Source: Blastopirellula marina (GTDB lineage Bacteria; Planctomycetota; Planctomycetia; Pirellulales; Pirellulaceae). Taken from it: a DNA stretch of 64,000 nt. Where the stretch lies: the NCBI RefSeq assembly GCF_002967715.1, contig NZ_PUIA01000016.1:310001-374000 (forward strand), given 5' to 3'. The position numbers were made by a program, and so were the translations under genes. This document shows, piece by piece, positions 14,966 to 24,735 of this stretch; within the stretch, counting starts at the first letter, position 1, and the number at the start of each line of letters is the position of its first letter. The notes below the pieces were generated by a model. The model was given only the letters and a program-made list of their open reading frames with translations. It was not told where the DNA came from and made no database searches.

Positions 14966-16735
14966 TCAACCTGACTGGTGGGCCGGGATTTTCGACTCGG
15001 TCGGCTTCCAGGCAACTAGTTGCAACTCGACATTGCTGCGGCCGCGGAACGTGTTGATCACTGGGTGATAGGCGATGTCCAGCGGGCCTTCGGTGGCTTC
15101 CAGTTCGTCGGCCCATTCTCCTCGGCCGAACGCGACACCGCGGATTTTCACGCCGTGGTGTTCCAACTGAATCGCCAGGTGGCGTTCGCCTCCGCCGATC
15201 TTTCTGGGGGGAGCTGCCAGCTTGGCTCCCGTAGCACACATCAGCGGCCGCGGGTTGCTTTGGCCGAAGGGGCCTAGCTGGTCGATTTGCTCGACAATCT
15301 GGCGAGTCAATTGCGTGAACGGGGCCTCGGCGTCGATTACCAGTTCCGCCACGCGGTCTTCGTCGGTAACGTTCGCGGCGGCGTATTCGCAAAACTCGTG
15401 GCGGAAGTTTTCGATCTGCGCTTCATCGATCTGCAGGCCAGCTGCCGCGGCATGGCCGCCGTGTCCCAGCAGAAGGTGGTCGCAGGCCTGCAGGGCTTCG
15501 TGCAGGTTCAAGCCGTTGGCCGATCGACAAGATCCAACGCCAGGTTTTACGCCAGCTTCGTCCAACGCGATCATCACTACCGGGCGGTTGTACTTGTCGG
15601 AAAGCCGGCCGGCAACGATCCCGATGATGCCGGGGTGCCAGCCGTGGCCAGCCAAGACCAGGGCTGGATCGTTCTCAGGATCGAACTCGTCTTTGATCTG
15701 CTTCGTCGCGGCCAGCTGAACGCTGCGTTCCAGGCTCGAACGACTATCGTTGAGCTGATGCAGGTAGTCGGCCAGCGCGGCTGCTCGTTCATTGGAATCG
15801 GTTGTCAGCAGTTCAATGGCCAGCTGAGCCTGACCGAGGCGGCCTGCCGCATTGAGTCGTGGGGCCAGCGTAAAGCCGATGTCGTCGCTGGCCAGGCTGG
15901 GCTTGTCGTTAAGGCCGGTCACCTTCGCCAAAGCGCTCACGCCAGGGACGGGAAACTCGCGGAGGCAATTCAGGCCGTGGCGGACCAGCAGGCGGTTTTC
16001 GTCGGTCAGCGGAACCACGTCAGCAACCGTGCCGATCGAGGCCAGGCCGACGGCCGACAGCAAATAGTTTTTGAAGCGATCGGTAACTCGCTTGGAATCG
16101 CATTCGAGTTGGCAAATTGCCCAGGCCAGTTTCAAGGCAACGCCAGCCCCGCACAGTCCACCGAAGGGGTAGTTCGTCCCCGGCAAGCGCGGATGAACCA
16201 GTACCTTCGCGTCGGGAAGCTGCTCGCCCATCTCGTGGTGGTCGGTAACGATCAGCTCCAGGCCCAGCATTTTGGCGTGCGCGGCTTCGGCCACGCTGGC
16301 AATGCCGCAGTCGACGGTAATGACCAGGTCGGTCTCGCGCTCGGCCAGCTTGTCGAGGGCCTCGTTGTTCAGCCCGTACCCTTCGTCGATGCGATTGGGG
16401 ACGTAGTATGAAACGGATGCCCCCAGCAGCTTCAAGCAGCGGTACAGAATCGCAGTCGATGTGATGCCGTCGGCGTCGTAGTCGCCGTAGATGGTGATCT
16501 TCTTATCGGCTTTGGCTGCGGCATGAATGACGGCTGCGGCCTCTTTGACGCCTGGGAGAAGCTCGGGATCGCGGAGACCAGAGAGCTTGGCGTCGAGGAA
16601 CTCGCGGGCCGTTTCGGCATCGCGAATGCCACGGCAAACCAATAATTGGGCAACGACAGGGGGAATGCTAGCGGCTCGTTCTAAGCTGCGAACGATGGCT
16701 ATGTCGTGCGGAAGGATTCGCCAGGTAGCATCCAT
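14966..16735 (-). CDS. recJ: Single-stranded-DNA-specific exonuclease RecJ
   Basis: A 589-residue cytoplasmic 5'-3' single-strand DNA exonuclease used in recombination and repair. The DHH domain shows IYGDYDADGITS, VITVDCGIAS and TDHHEM. The DHHA1 part has GHGGHAAAAGL, followed by the C-terminal OB-type domain. Length matches the family (~570-600). I start at the ATG of MDATWRILPHD; the upstream extension begins with TTG and is not needed. It lies 76 bases upstream of the tRNA-Pro gene on the same strand and marks the return to core genes. Confidence 0.93.
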   Translation of the reverse strand: MDATWRILPHDIAIVRSLERAASIPPVVAQLLVCRGIRDAETAREFLDAKLSGLRDPELLPGVKEAAAVIHAAAKADKKITIYGDYDADGITSTAILYRCLKLLGASVSYYVPNRIDEGYGLNNEALDKLAERETDLVITVDCGIASVAEAAHAKMLGLELIVTDHHEMGEQLPDAKVLVHPRLPGTNYPFGGLCGAGVALKLAWAICQLECDSKRVTDRFKNYLLSAVGLASIGTVADVVPLTDENRLLVRHGLNCLREFPVPGVSALAKVTGLNDKPSLASDDIGFTLAPRLNAAGRLGQAQLAIELLTTDSNERAAALADYLHQLNDSRSSLERSVQLAATKQIKDEFDPENDPALVLAGHGWHPGIIGIVAGRLSDKYNRPVVMIALDEAGVKPGVGSCRSANGLNLHEALQACDHLLLGHGGHAAAAGLQIDEAQIENFRHEFCEYAAANVTDEDRVAELVIDAEAPFTQLTRQIVEQIDQLGPFGQSNPRPLMCATGAKLAAPPRKIGGGERHLAIQLEHHGVKIRGVAFGRGEWADELEATEGPLDIAYHPVINTFRGRSNVELQLVAWKPTESKIPAHQSG

Positions 16736-16872
16736 GAATGAGGGATCGCTCCATCGGTAGAGACGCGAGACTAGGGTCAAAGCTCAAATTATCGAGAGAT
16801 AGCCAACGATTTCCAGCCCTATGTGGAATGTTTGGGCGTTTGGCGATGCGGCAGACCCTGGGCGCATGCAAT

Positions 16873-16898
16873 AAGCCGGACCCTATCGAGTCCGGCTT
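16873..16898 (-). terminator. Hairpin downstream of rpmG
   Basis: AAGCCGGAC (16873) pairs with GTCCGGCTT (16890) around an 8-base loop. The T-run is weak on both strands. It separates rpmG from recJ. Confidence 0.5.
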
Positions 16899-16951
16899 GT
16901 TCACTAGAAAAAGCGCTCGACCAAGCCAGTGCCAGGCACCGGCCGGCGGGC

Positions 16952-17116
16952 TTATTTCTTCTTTTCGTTGTGGATCGTGTGCTTACGCAGACGAGGGCAG
17001 TACTTCATCAGCTTCAGCTTTTCGCCACCAGGCTTGCGGCGGAGCGAGTAGTTGTAGTCGCCCGTTTCTTCGCAAACGAGAAATACAGTTTCAGCTTTCT
17101 TATTCTTCTTGGCCAT
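16952..17116 (-). CDS. rpmG: 50S ribosomal protein L33
   Basis: A 54-residue basic protein, [17 protein letters not shown], with the L33 core [19 protein letters not shown] and LRKHTIH tail. It belongs to the large ribosomal subunit. Standard zinc-binding L33 has two CxxC pairs; here each pair keeps one Cys (Cys15, Cys40), so it probably does not hold zinc in the classic way. The start is fixed by the conserved MAKK opening. A hairpin follows the gene. Confidence 0.92.
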   Translation of the reverse strand: MAKKNKKAETVFLVCEETGDYNYSLRRKPGGEKLKLMKYCPRLRKHTIHNEKKK

Positions 17117-17629
17117 GGCTTTGGACCAATTACCTGCTATACGGACTACAGATTGATTTGTCGAAACCCTAGTTTTTAGCAAACGGGCACGGTCCTGGGA
17201 AGGGCCAGGCACATGCAGGCGGAGAACTTCGTGGTAGTTTCCCGGGCTCAGGGAAAAAAGTGGGGAAATCTTACCGGCAGAGAGTACTTTGGCAGGACAA
17301 ATTCGTTCCTTTCGATGTAAAGATTCGCAATAAACTGCCGTAATGGATGCGAATGAAATAGAGAACACGAAAACTCATCCATGCCACATTGCTGACAGGA
17401 CAGTTGCCACCCTTGCTGGGGGGTGTTGCGGGGGATCCTTCACCGTAGAATGCATCTAGTGAAGAATCTCTTCCAATTTACCGCCCATCGGTGAACTGGT
17501 ATCGGCTACCTTCAGGGCCCTTTTCTTTCCTTGAAGGCCGAATCCATGTGTCGCGTAATGCGTGACCATGTCATGAGTTGTTGGTCTCCGCTTCTAGCGT
17601 GAAGCGACGAATTACACGGAGAATTGATA
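17117..17629. other. Intergenic region between divergent rpmG and the first squalene-cyclase-fold gene
   Basis: About 510 bases with no supported gene. It should hold the promoters of both flanking genes; I could not single out a convincing one. Confidence 0.5.
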
Positions 17630-19147
17630 ATGGCTCAAGTTGACGCTGATCAAGAATCGCACGAAGAACATGAAGAGCAGAAGCCGAAAATCGCCACGCG
17701 CTTCATGCTGTTCACTGCTGTTCCCTCTTGGTTGATCAGCCTGGTTGTCCATCTGGTGTTCTTCCTGATCTTGCTGACGATCTTTATGCCGCCAGTGAAG
17801 AAGGACAAACGCACCCTGACCATCAACGATTCCGCCGACGCGGAAGAGATTGAAGAGTTGGTCCTGGAAGAGTTCGAGCCAATCGACGAACAGACGCTCG
17901 AATTCGACGACCCGCCTGAACAGCCAGAAGAAGCCATTATCAGCGATGAGATTGTCGTCTCCGACTTCCAGGAAGAGATGGCCGCCACGCAGATGGTCGA
18001 ACTGAGCGACTTCGCCGATGTGACGATGCCGTTCTCCGACATTATGAGCGAAGTCTCCGGCGTCGATGGCAACGCGACTTCCGGTCGTGGTCAGGCCTCG
18101 CGAACGCAGATGCTGCGTGAAAATGGTGGTACTGGGGCCAGCGAACAAGCTGTGGTGTGGGGTATCCAGTGGATTGCCGACCATCAGCTGAAAGATGGTA
18201 CCTGGAGCTTCGATCACCGCCGTGGTGCCAAGAAGCCCGGCAGCAAAGACTGGGGCGAGTTTGGTGATTCGCCACGTGCTGCGACTGCCATGGCTTTGTT
18301 GCCATTCTTGGGTTCCGGCATCACGCACAAAGAGGGTAAGTTCAAGAAGCAGGTCGAAGGTGGTCTGGGCGCGCTCATCAAGCTGATGGAAGTTCGCGGC
18401 GACACCGGCAGCTTCCGCGAGCAGGAAGGCAACATGTATTCGCACGGCCTGGCGACCATCGCCGTCTGCGAAGCGTATGCCATGACGCAAGACAAAAACC
18501 TGCTGGGGCCTGCTCAGTACTCCATCAACTTCATTCAAGCCGCCCAAGACCCGGTCGGTGGTGGTTGGCGTTACCAGCCACGTCAGCCTGGCGACACTTC
18601 GGTGGTCGGCTGGCAGCTGATGGGGCTCAAGAGTGGTCACATGGGTTACCTGGGCGTCAACAAGAACACGATCGCCGGGGCGATCAAGTTCCTCGATTCA
18701 GTCCAGACCAAGAATGGTGCCGCTTACGGTTACGCTGAAGCCGGCAACAAGCCGTCGATGAACGCCGTCGGTTTGCTGTGCCGCATGTACACCGGTTGGA
18801 AGAAAGAAAACCCGGCCCTCCAGCAAGGAGTGAAAGACCTGGGTACTCGCGGTCCGAGCCTCGGTGGTAACTCTGACATGTACTACAATTACTACGCGAC
18901 GCAGGTCATGCGTCAGTATGGTGGTACCGAGTGGGAAACCTGGAATGAGAAGATGCGAGAATTTCTCATCAAGCAGCAGGTTCCTCAAGGTCAGGCCGAA
19001 GCCGGCAGCTGGCACTTCAATGGTCCGCACACCGACAAAGGTGGCCGCTTGTACAACACCTCGCTGTCGCTGTTGACCCTGGAGGTCTACTACCGCCACT
19101 TGCCGATCTACAAGGCGAACGCTTCCGAAGAAGACTTCCCGCTGTAA
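17630..19147 (+). CDS. Squalene-cyclase-fold repeat protein with N-terminal membrane anchor
   Basis: A 505-residue protein. After a charged start, one membrane segment (LISLVVHLVFFLILLTIF) is followed by an acidic, proline-containing linker (~60-150), as in TonB-like proteins. The rest is an alpha/alpha toroid of prenyltransferase/squalene oxidase type, with repeats such as AVVWGIQWIADHQLKDGTWSF and FIQAAQDPVGGGWRYQP. No DxDD cyclase motif is seen, so a catalytic role is unlikely. The protein is probably tethered to the inner membrane with the toroid outside. A similar gene follows after a terminator. ATG 17630 has GGAG seven bases upstream. Confidence 0.8.
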   Translation: MAQVDADQESHEEHEEQKPKIATRFMLFTAVPSWLISLVVHLVFFLILLTIFMPPVKKDKRTLTINDSADAEEIEELVLEEFEPIDEQTLEFDDPPEQPEEAIISDEIVVSDFQEEMAATQMVELSDFADVTMPFSDIMSEVSGVDGNATSGRGQASRTQMLRENGGTGASEQAVVWGIQWIADHQLKDGTWSFDHRRGAKKPGSKDWGEFGDSPRAATAMALLPFLGSGITHKEGKFKKQVEGGLGALIKLMEVRGDTGSFREQEGNMYSHGLATIAVCEAYAMTQDKNLLGPAQYSINFIQAAQDPVGGGWRYQPRQPGDTSVVGWQLMGLKSGHMGYLGVNKNTIAGAIKFLDSVQTKNGAAYGYAEAGNKPSMNAVGLLCRMYTGWKKENPALQQGVKDLGTRGPSLGGNSDMYYNYYATQVMRQYGGTEWETWNEKMREFLIKQQVPQGQAEAGSWHFNGPHTDKGGRLYNTSLSLLTLEVYYRHLPIYKANASEEDFPL

Positions 19148-19175
19148 TCGGTACGATCGATTCAATCGAACCTGG

Positions 19176-19216
19176 AAAACCTCGCGTCGGAGCTGGATTC
19201 GTCGCGAGGTTTTTTG
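19176..19216 (+). terminator. Intrinsic terminator
   Basis: AAAACCTCGCG pairs with CGCGAGGTTTT and is followed by more T. It separates the two squalene-cyclase-fold genes into distinct transcripts. Confidence 0.85.
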
Positions 19217-19326
19217 TTGCGCATTTGGGAAAGGTTTCTGGCCTATAGTTTTCCGTTTCTACGGATTACCTGTATAGGCACCCAGGTCGCTTGCAAGCCA
19301 ATACTTCCAGTGCGAATCACGAGGCC

Positions 19327-20823
19327 ATGTCCCACGACGGGGCAGCGGCTCCCGGTACGCATGTGCGTTTTCGTTTCCGGAAGCTGGTCTTGCTGTCGAT
19401 GGACCGCATCAAAGGGGGGATTAGCTTCTTTGCCAGTGCCGCGGTTCACTTCCTGTTGCTGGTGATCATGGCCCTTTGGATCGCTCCGGCGGGCCCCGGT
19501 GGCCGCACCGGCGAGATCACTTTGCTGCCGTACGAGCAGCCGCCAGAGGATCTCTCGATCATTCAAACGGTCACTCCCATCGAGATCAGCCAGGCACTCG
19601 ACACCATGCAGCAAGAGCTGCAAACCGATTCGGCCGCCGCTGGTGAGCTGACCAAGTTGACCGAGCCGCTCCCCAATCAGTACGCCACCAGCAGTCAGGC
19701 CGCCACATTGGAAACGATGAGCGACCTGCAGAAGAATCTTCCTTGGCAGATGGCGGTCCCTTCGAAGAGTGGCGGCGGTTTTCAAGGGCGAAGTGGCGAA
19801 CTGCAGAAGCAGCTTCTCGCGGCTCGCGGCGGTTCGCCTGCCACCGAAGATGCCGTCGAACGTGCTTTGCGGTGGATTGCCGCGCATCAGCTGCCTGATG
19901 GTTCGTGGAGCTTTAATCATCACGAAGTCGAAGTCGGCAAGCTGAGTCCCAACCCCGGCGAACCCCTGACACGGACCGGAGCAACCGGGCTGGCCCTGCT
20001 GCCGTTTCTCGGCAAGGGATATACCCACATGAACGAGAACCCCTATCGAGATCAAATCGAGCAGGGGCTTTACTTCCTGCGAGGCAATCAGGTCGTCGGT
20101 CCCAACGGCGGAGACTTGCAAGATGGCTCGATGTACGGGCATGGTCTTGCCGCGCTGGCGCTGTGCGAGGCGTACGCGATGACCGGCGACCCGGCCCTGC
20201 GAACGGCAGCGACCGACGCGGTTCGTTTCATTGAATATGCCCAGCACGACCAAGGGGGCTGGCGTTATCAGCCGAAGCAGCCAGGCGACATCAGCGTGTT
20301 CGGCTGGCAACTGATGGCGCTCAAGAGCGCACTTCTGGGAGATATCAAAGTCGACAGCACTACGATCGGGATGGCCGAGTTCTGGTTGGATAGCGTGCAG
20401 CAGGCCGACGGTGCTTACTACGGCTATCAGCACCCCGGTAAAATGATTTCGCCCACATCGATCGGGCTGCTATGCCGCATGTACCTGGGCTGGTCGAAGG
20501 ACGATCCTCGCATGCATAAGGGGGTCGACTTCGTGTCGGACGAAGGGCCGTCGAAGCTCGATATGTACTACAACTACTACGCCACCAACGTGCTGTGCCA
20601 TTACGGCGGGTCGCAGTGGGAAGGGTGGAACGACGAACTCAAGGCGTACCTTATCAAAACCCAATCGCGCAAAGGATACACGACCGGCAGTTGGTACTTC
20701 GACGAGAAGCACTCGCGTGTTGGTGGGCGATTGTACGTGACGTGCCTCTCGGCGATGATCTTGGAAGTTTACTATCGCCATATGCCTTTGTACTCGGAGA
20801 AGTCGCTTGACTTCACGTTCTGA
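19327..20823 (+). CDS. Second squalene-cyclase-fold repeat protein with membrane anchor
   Basis: A 498-residue paralogue of the preceding gene with the same layout: a basic start, one membrane segment (FFASAAVHFLLLVIMALWI), a linker of ~110 residues, and a toroid with repeats AVERALRWIAAHQLPDGSWSF and DQGGWRYQPKQPGDISVFGW. Both paralogues end in a shared block (MYYNYYAT, EVYYRHMPLY). The cyclase DxDD motif is absent. The chosen ATG (MSHDGAAAP) replaces an upstream TTG. The HisA-like gene begins inside its end (17-base overlap), so those two are co-translated. Confidence 0.78.
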   Translation: MSHDGAAAPGTHVRFRFRKLVLLSMDRIKGGISFFASAAVHFLLLVIMALWIAPAGPGGRTGEITLLPYEQPPEDLSIIQTVTPIEISQALDTMQQELQTDSAAAGELTKLTEPLPNQYATSSQAATLETMSDLQKNLPWQMAVPSKSGGGFQGRSGELQKQLLAARGGSPATEDAVERALRWIAAHQLPDGSWSFNHHEVEVGKLSPNPGEPLTRTGATGLALLPFLGKGYTHMNENPYRDQIEQGLYFLRGNQVVGPNGGDLQDGSMYGHGLAALALCEAYAMTGDPALRTAATDAVRFIEYAQHDQGGWRYQPKQPGDISVFGWQLMALKSALLGDIKVDSTTIGMAEFWLDSVQQADGAYYGYQHPGKMISPTSIGLLCRMYLGWSKDDPRMHKGVDFVSDEGPSKLDMYYNYYATNVLCHYGGSQWEGWNDELKAYLIKTQSRKGYTTGSWYFDEKHSRVGGRLYVTCLSAMILEVYYRHMPLYSEKSLDFTF

Positions 20824-21571
20824 TCGCCCTGCCTGGTACGACGCCATATTGCCGGTCATTGACCTGCGATTTGGCCAGGTCGTGCGTGGCGTTGCAGGGC
20901 GTCGCGACGAGTATCTGCCGATTGAGTCCCGCTACTGTGGCGATTCACGCCCCGGCAGTATCGCCCATGTTTATGCCGCGGATTTTGGTTTTCAGGATTG
21001 TTACGTGGCCGATCTGAATGCGATTCTCGACGGGCAGTTGGATGTCGCTGCGCTGGAAGCAATCGCCGTTCAGGGACTGAGCGTTTGGCTCGATGCCGGT
21101 ATCGGCAGTGTGTCGCAGTGGCAGGCGTGTCAGGCCCTGCTACGTGATTGGGCACCGTATCGCTGGGTTGTGGGGCTTGAATCGCTGGAGAGCTGGCAGG
21201 CCCTCGCGGAGCTTTGCTTGCACATCTCGCCCGAGCGACTCGTCTTCAGCCTGGACATGAAAGCAGGCGTACCGCTCACCGTGCGAGAAGACTTTCAGCA
21301 GATCTCCCCAGAACAAATTGCCCGGCACGCTGCTGAGCTCGGTATTACGTCGATGATCCTGCTCGATCTGGCGGCGGTCGGCCAGGGGAAGGGGAGTCAG
21401 ACGCAGCACCTCATACAGTCGCTGAAAGAAGAACTGCCAGGCGTGCAGTTGTTGGGCGGGGGCGGAATGAACTGGCCCGACGATATCCAATCGCTCGCCC
21501 AGTGCGGAGCTGCCCGTGTGTTGGTCGCCTCGGCGCTGCACGATGGCCGGATCGCGCCGCATCTGGGGTAG
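20807..21571 (+). CDS. HisA/HisF-related TIM-barrel protein
   Basis: A 254-residue TIM-barrel protein starting at strand 1 with AILPVIDLRFGQVVRGVAGRR, the HisA-type opening. Later strands read DCYVADLNAIL, VWLDAGIG, VFSLDMKAG and VQLLGGGGM. True HisA makes the histidine pathway isomerisation. HisA-like proteins of this kind also occur near tetrahydromethanopterin-linked C1 genes in planctomycetes, and this one is not with his genes, so the second role is more likely (inference). The TTG start is supported by GGAG seven bases upstream and overlaps the previous gene. Confidence 0.75.
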   Translation: MTSRSDRPAWYDAILPVIDLRFGQVVRGVAGRRDEYLPIESRYCGDSRPGSIAHVYAADFGFQDCYVADLNAILDGQLDVAALEAIAVQGLSVWLDAGIGSVSQWQACQALLRDWAPYRWVVGLESLESWQALAELCLHISPERLVFSLDMKAGVPLTVREDFQQISPEQIARHAAELGITSMILLDLAAVGQGKGSQTQHLIQSLKEELPGVQLLGGGGMNWPDDIQSLAQCGAARVLVASALHDGRIAPHLG

Positions 21572-22147
21572 CTGGTCGTATAATTTTTGGGGGCAAGATC
21601 AATTTTTTTCTGCCGCCCTCTGGGGGAAAGCTGGGCAAAATTGCTTGAGTTGGAAGCTCTGTTACACCGCGATTGGTAGCCGTCAACTGGAAGATAGGGA
21701 GTTGTTAGCCGGACCGATTCCCTTAGGGCTTTCCAATGGAACTCAGTTTTCCACAAGTCACTTCTTGTCGATTCGATCTTCCGTCGACCAGTCAGCCGCC
21801 GGGATGCGGAGTTCCCGCAGGTCATTTTAAGTGGCGGAATCTCCCCTTGCTGCGCGAACTGAAGGCATTATCATTTCTGTTGTCGAGCTGGTTACCCCAC
21901 CATGCACTGATTGTTCTGGAAAGATTCCCAGGCAGGCTACGCCGCATCGACCCTGGCAGGCCTACCTCTTGGTTGCGACCATCTTTCACTCGGACACTAA
22001 CGCAGAGCACGCACCCAGTCACTCCGAGATTTTTCCCACAATTACATCACGCGGGGGACATTCGACACAGACATTGTGATAGTTTTCACAAAGCCCTCCT
22101 GGCAAGTGTGTTGAACCATAGCCTCCCAAGCGGGAGTGAGGCCCAAG
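21572..22147. other. Leader region of the nqr operon
   Basis: About 575 bases without a supported gene. A TATAAT (21579-21584) lies just after the HisA-like gene but has no good -35. The clearest element is the CRP-type palindrome at 22074-22091, about 56 bases before nqrA. Short frames here look like chance. Confidence 0.5.
22074..22091. promoter_or_regulatory. CRP/FNR-type operator upstream of nqrA
   Basis: TTGTGA and TCACAA with a 6-base spacer match the classic CRP core TGTGA-N6-TCACA exactly. It is placed where a Crp/Fnr-family regulator could control the nqr operon. The cognate regulator is not in this window. Confidence 0.6.
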
Positions 22148-23497
22148 ATGCCACAGCGGATCACGATCAGCAAAGGCTTGAATCTGCCCATCGCAGGCAA
22201 GCCTAAACAGTCGGTAGAAGAAATCGCAGACGTCCGTAAAGTTGCGTTGATCGGTCGCGATTACGTCGGCATGAAGCCGACGATGCTCGTTGCCGAAGGG
22301 GATACCGTCCAACTCGGACAGCCCCTGTTTGAAGACAAGAAGTCGCCGGGTGTGCTTTTTACCGCACCTGCGGCTGGCAAAGTGGTTGAAGTCAACCGCG
22401 GTGCCAAACGTAAGTTTCTGTCGGTCGTGATCGAAGTCGCAGGGGACGATAAGGTCGCCTTCGAGTCGTTCAGCGAAGGCAACCTGGTAGGTCTCGATCG
22501 CGAAAAGGTCGAAGCCAACCTGGTCAAGTCGGGTCTGTGGACCGCTTTCCGTACGCGACCTTTCGGCAAGGTTCCGGCTCTGGGCACATCGCCACGGTCG
22601 ATCTTTGTCACTGCGATCGATACCAATCCATTGGCCGCCGATCCGGCCCCGATCATCAAGGGGAACGAGATCGAATTCATCGCCGGCTTGGAAGCGATCA
22701 GCAATCTGACCGAAGGTAAGGTCCACCTGTGCCAGGCCCCTGGGGCCGCACTGCCAGGCAGCGATCTTCCGTTTGTCAACGCTGCCGAATTCGACGGCAA
22801 GCATCCTGCTGGTCTGGCCGGAACGCATATTCACTTCCTCGATCCAGCCGGCCCTGGCCGCGTCGTATGGTACCTCGGTTACCAAGACGTGATCGCCATC
22901 GGCAACCTGTTCCGCACCGGCGAACTCGATACGCGTCGGGTGATCTCGCTGGCCGGTCCTGGCGTGAAAGAGCCGCGTTTGATCAAGGCTCCGCTCGGTT
23001 CGAGCATCGAAGACCTGACCAAGGGCCAACTCAAAGAAGGCACCATGCGTAAGGTTTCGGGCTCGGTTCTTTGCGGTTACGAATCTGGCGGCGTCGAAGC
23101 TTACCTGGGCCGTTACCACACCCAGGTATCGGTGCTGGAAGAAGGGCTCCACCGCGAAATGTTCGGTTGGCTCGCACCTGGCTTCAAGAAGTTCTCGGTG
23201 AAGCGCGTCTTTGCTTCGCTGATCTCGCCAAGCGAATTGAACATGACCACCACGGCTAACGGTAGCCACCGTGCGATCGTGCCGATCGAAGCCTACGAAA
23301 CCATCATGCCGCTGGACATCGAACCAACGGCCCTGCTGAAGTCACTTATTGTCGAGGACACCGATTCCGCTCAGGCGTTGGGCTGCTTGGAATTGGAAGA
23401 AGAAGATATCGCCCTGTGTACGTTTGTGGACACCGGGAAACACGATTTCGGTACCATTCTGCGGAAGAACCTGACCCGCATTGAAGCCGAAGGATAA
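22148..23497 (+). CDS. nqrA: Na+-translocating NADH-quinone reductase subunit A
   Basis: A 449-residue membrane-associated subunit of the Na+-NQR complex, which couples NADH oxidation by quinone to sodium export. The start [19 protein letters not shown] and the later [18 protein letters not shown] and [19 protein letters not shown] blocks are typical. I start at the ATG with GAGG six bases upstream instead of an upstream GTG. It is the first gene of a complete nqrABCDEF-apbE-nqrM operon. Confidence 0.95.
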   Translation: MPQRITISKGLNLPIAGKPKQSVEEIADVRKVALIGRDYVGMKPTMLVAEGDTVQLGQPLFEDKKSPGVLFTAPAAGKVVEVNRGAKRKFLSVVIEVAGDDKVAFESFSEGNLVGLDREKVEANLVKSGLWTAFRTRPFGKVPALGTSPRSIFVTAIDTNPLAADPAPIIKGNEIEFIAGLEAISNLTEGKVHLCQAPGAALPGSDLPFVNAAEFDGKHPAGLAGTHIHFLDPAGPGRVVWYLGYQDVIAIGNLFRTGELDTRRVISLAGPGVKEPRLIKAPLGSSIEDLTKGQLKEGTMRKVSGSVLCGYESGGVEAYLGRYHTQVSVLEEGLHREMFGWLAPGFKKFSVKRVFASLISPSELNMTTTANGSHRAIVPIEAYETIMPLDIEPTALLKSLIVEDTDSAQALGCLELEEEDIALCTFVDTGKHDFGTILRKNLTRIEAEG

Positions 23498-23499
23498 CC

Positions 23500-24735
23500 A
23501 TGAAATTTTTACGCGGAATGCTCGATAAGGTCGAACCAATGTTCCTCGAAGGGGGAAAGTTGGAACGGCTCTATCCGCTGTACGAAGCGGCGGATACGTT
23601 TTTGTACACGCCACCAGATCGTGCCAAGGGGTTGACCCACGTGCGCGACGGGTTGGACCTGAAGCGAACGATGATCTTCGTCGTTCTGTCGCTTCTGCCA
23701 TGTATTTACATGGCCCTGTGGAACACCGGCTACCAGGCCAATCTGCAGATCTCCAACGGCGCACAGCCCATGGCGGACTGGCACGAGACCATCTTCGAGA
23801 TGACCGGTCTCAGCCACGACCCATCTAGCTGGATTGCCAACGTGGTGCTTGGGGCGATCTTCTTCCTGCCGGTCTACATCGTCACGATGACCGTCGGTGG
23901 TACGATCGAACTGATCTTCAGCATCGTGCGAAAGCACGAGATCAACGAAGGCTTCCTGGTCACAGGGATGCTCTTTCCATTGATCCTGCCGCCAACGATT
24001 CCACTGTGGCAAGTTGCCGTGGGGATTGGTTTCGGCGTGCTGGTGGGTAAAGAAGTCTTCGGTGGTACCGGTAAGAACTTCCTGAACCCGGCCCTCACGG
24101 CTCGTGCGTTTTTGTACTTCTCGTACGCTACCGACCTGACCGGCGATAAGATCTGGTCGGCCGTTTCGCCAGATGGTTTCAGCGGTCCTACGACCTTGGG
24201 TGTGGTTGCTTCGGCTCCGGCCGGCACGACCATGGAACAAGCGCTCTCGCACGTTGACGGCCACGGCATTACCTGGAATCAAGCCTTCCTGGGCGTGATG
24301 CAGGGTTCGATGGGCGAAACCTCGGTGCTGGCTTGTTTGCTCGGTGCGGCCTTCCTGATCGCCACTGGCATTGGTTCGTGGCGAATCATGCTTGGCTGCT
24401 TGATCGGTGCGATGGGCCTCTCGGGTATCTTCCACATGATGAGCACCGACGTCCTGTACGGCATGGCTCCTTGGTGGCACCTGGTTGTTGGTGGTTTCGC
24501 GTTCGGTACCGTCTTCATGGCGACCGACCCTGTCTCCGCCGCAATGACTCGCACCGGTAAATGGATTTACGGCATCTTGATTGGTGTTGTGACCATTCTG
24601 ATTCGTGGTGTCAGCCCGGCCTTCCCGGAAGGGATCATGTTGGCGATCTTGTTCGGCAACGTCATGGCGCCGCTGATCGACTACTTTGTTCTGCAAGCTA
24701 ACATCAAACGGAGAAAGGCCCGCTATGCGACGTGA
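23500..24735 (+). CDS. nqrB: Na+-translocating NADH-quinone reductase subunit B
   Basis: A 411-residue integral membrane subunit with about ten hydrophobic segments; it carries riboflavin and a covalent FMN and forms part of the sodium path. The flavin site reads [10 protein letters not shown], keeping the flavin-bearing Thr231 though the usual Ala before it is Pro. It follows nqrA by two bases. The end overlaps nqrC by 11 bases, so translation is coupled. Confidence 0.95.
   Translation: MKFLRGMLDKVEPMFLEGGKLERLYPLYEAADTFLYTPPDRAKGLTHVRDGLDLKRTMIFVVLSLLPCIYMALWNTGYQANLQISNGAQPMADWHETIFEMTGLSHDPSSWIANVVLGAIFFLPVYIVTMTVGGTIELIFSIVRKHEINEGFLVTGMLFPLILPPTIPLWQVAVGIGFGVLVGKEVFGGTGKNFLNPALTARAFLYFSYATDLTGDKIWSAVSPDGFSGPTTLGVVASAPAGTTMEQALSHVDGHGITWNQAFLGVMQGSMGETSVLACLLGAAFLIATGIGSWRIMLGCLIGAMGLSGIFHMMSTDVLYGMAPWWHLVVGGFAFGTVFMATDPVSAAMTRTGKWIYGILIGVVTILIRGVSPAFPEGIMLAILFGNVMAPLIDYFVLQANIKRRKARYAT

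Noticed and set aside
17612-18640. 342-codon minus-strand frame opposite the first squalene-cyclase-fold gene
   Set aside because: Shadow of a well-supported plus-strand gene.
21736-22206. 156-codon plus-strand frame before nqrA
   Set aside because: It runs through the CRP-type site into nqrA in another frame; composition is not coding-like.
22019-23269. 416-codon minus-strand frame opposite nqrA
   Set aside because: The plus strand is clearly nqrA; long antisense frames recur across all high-GC genes here.
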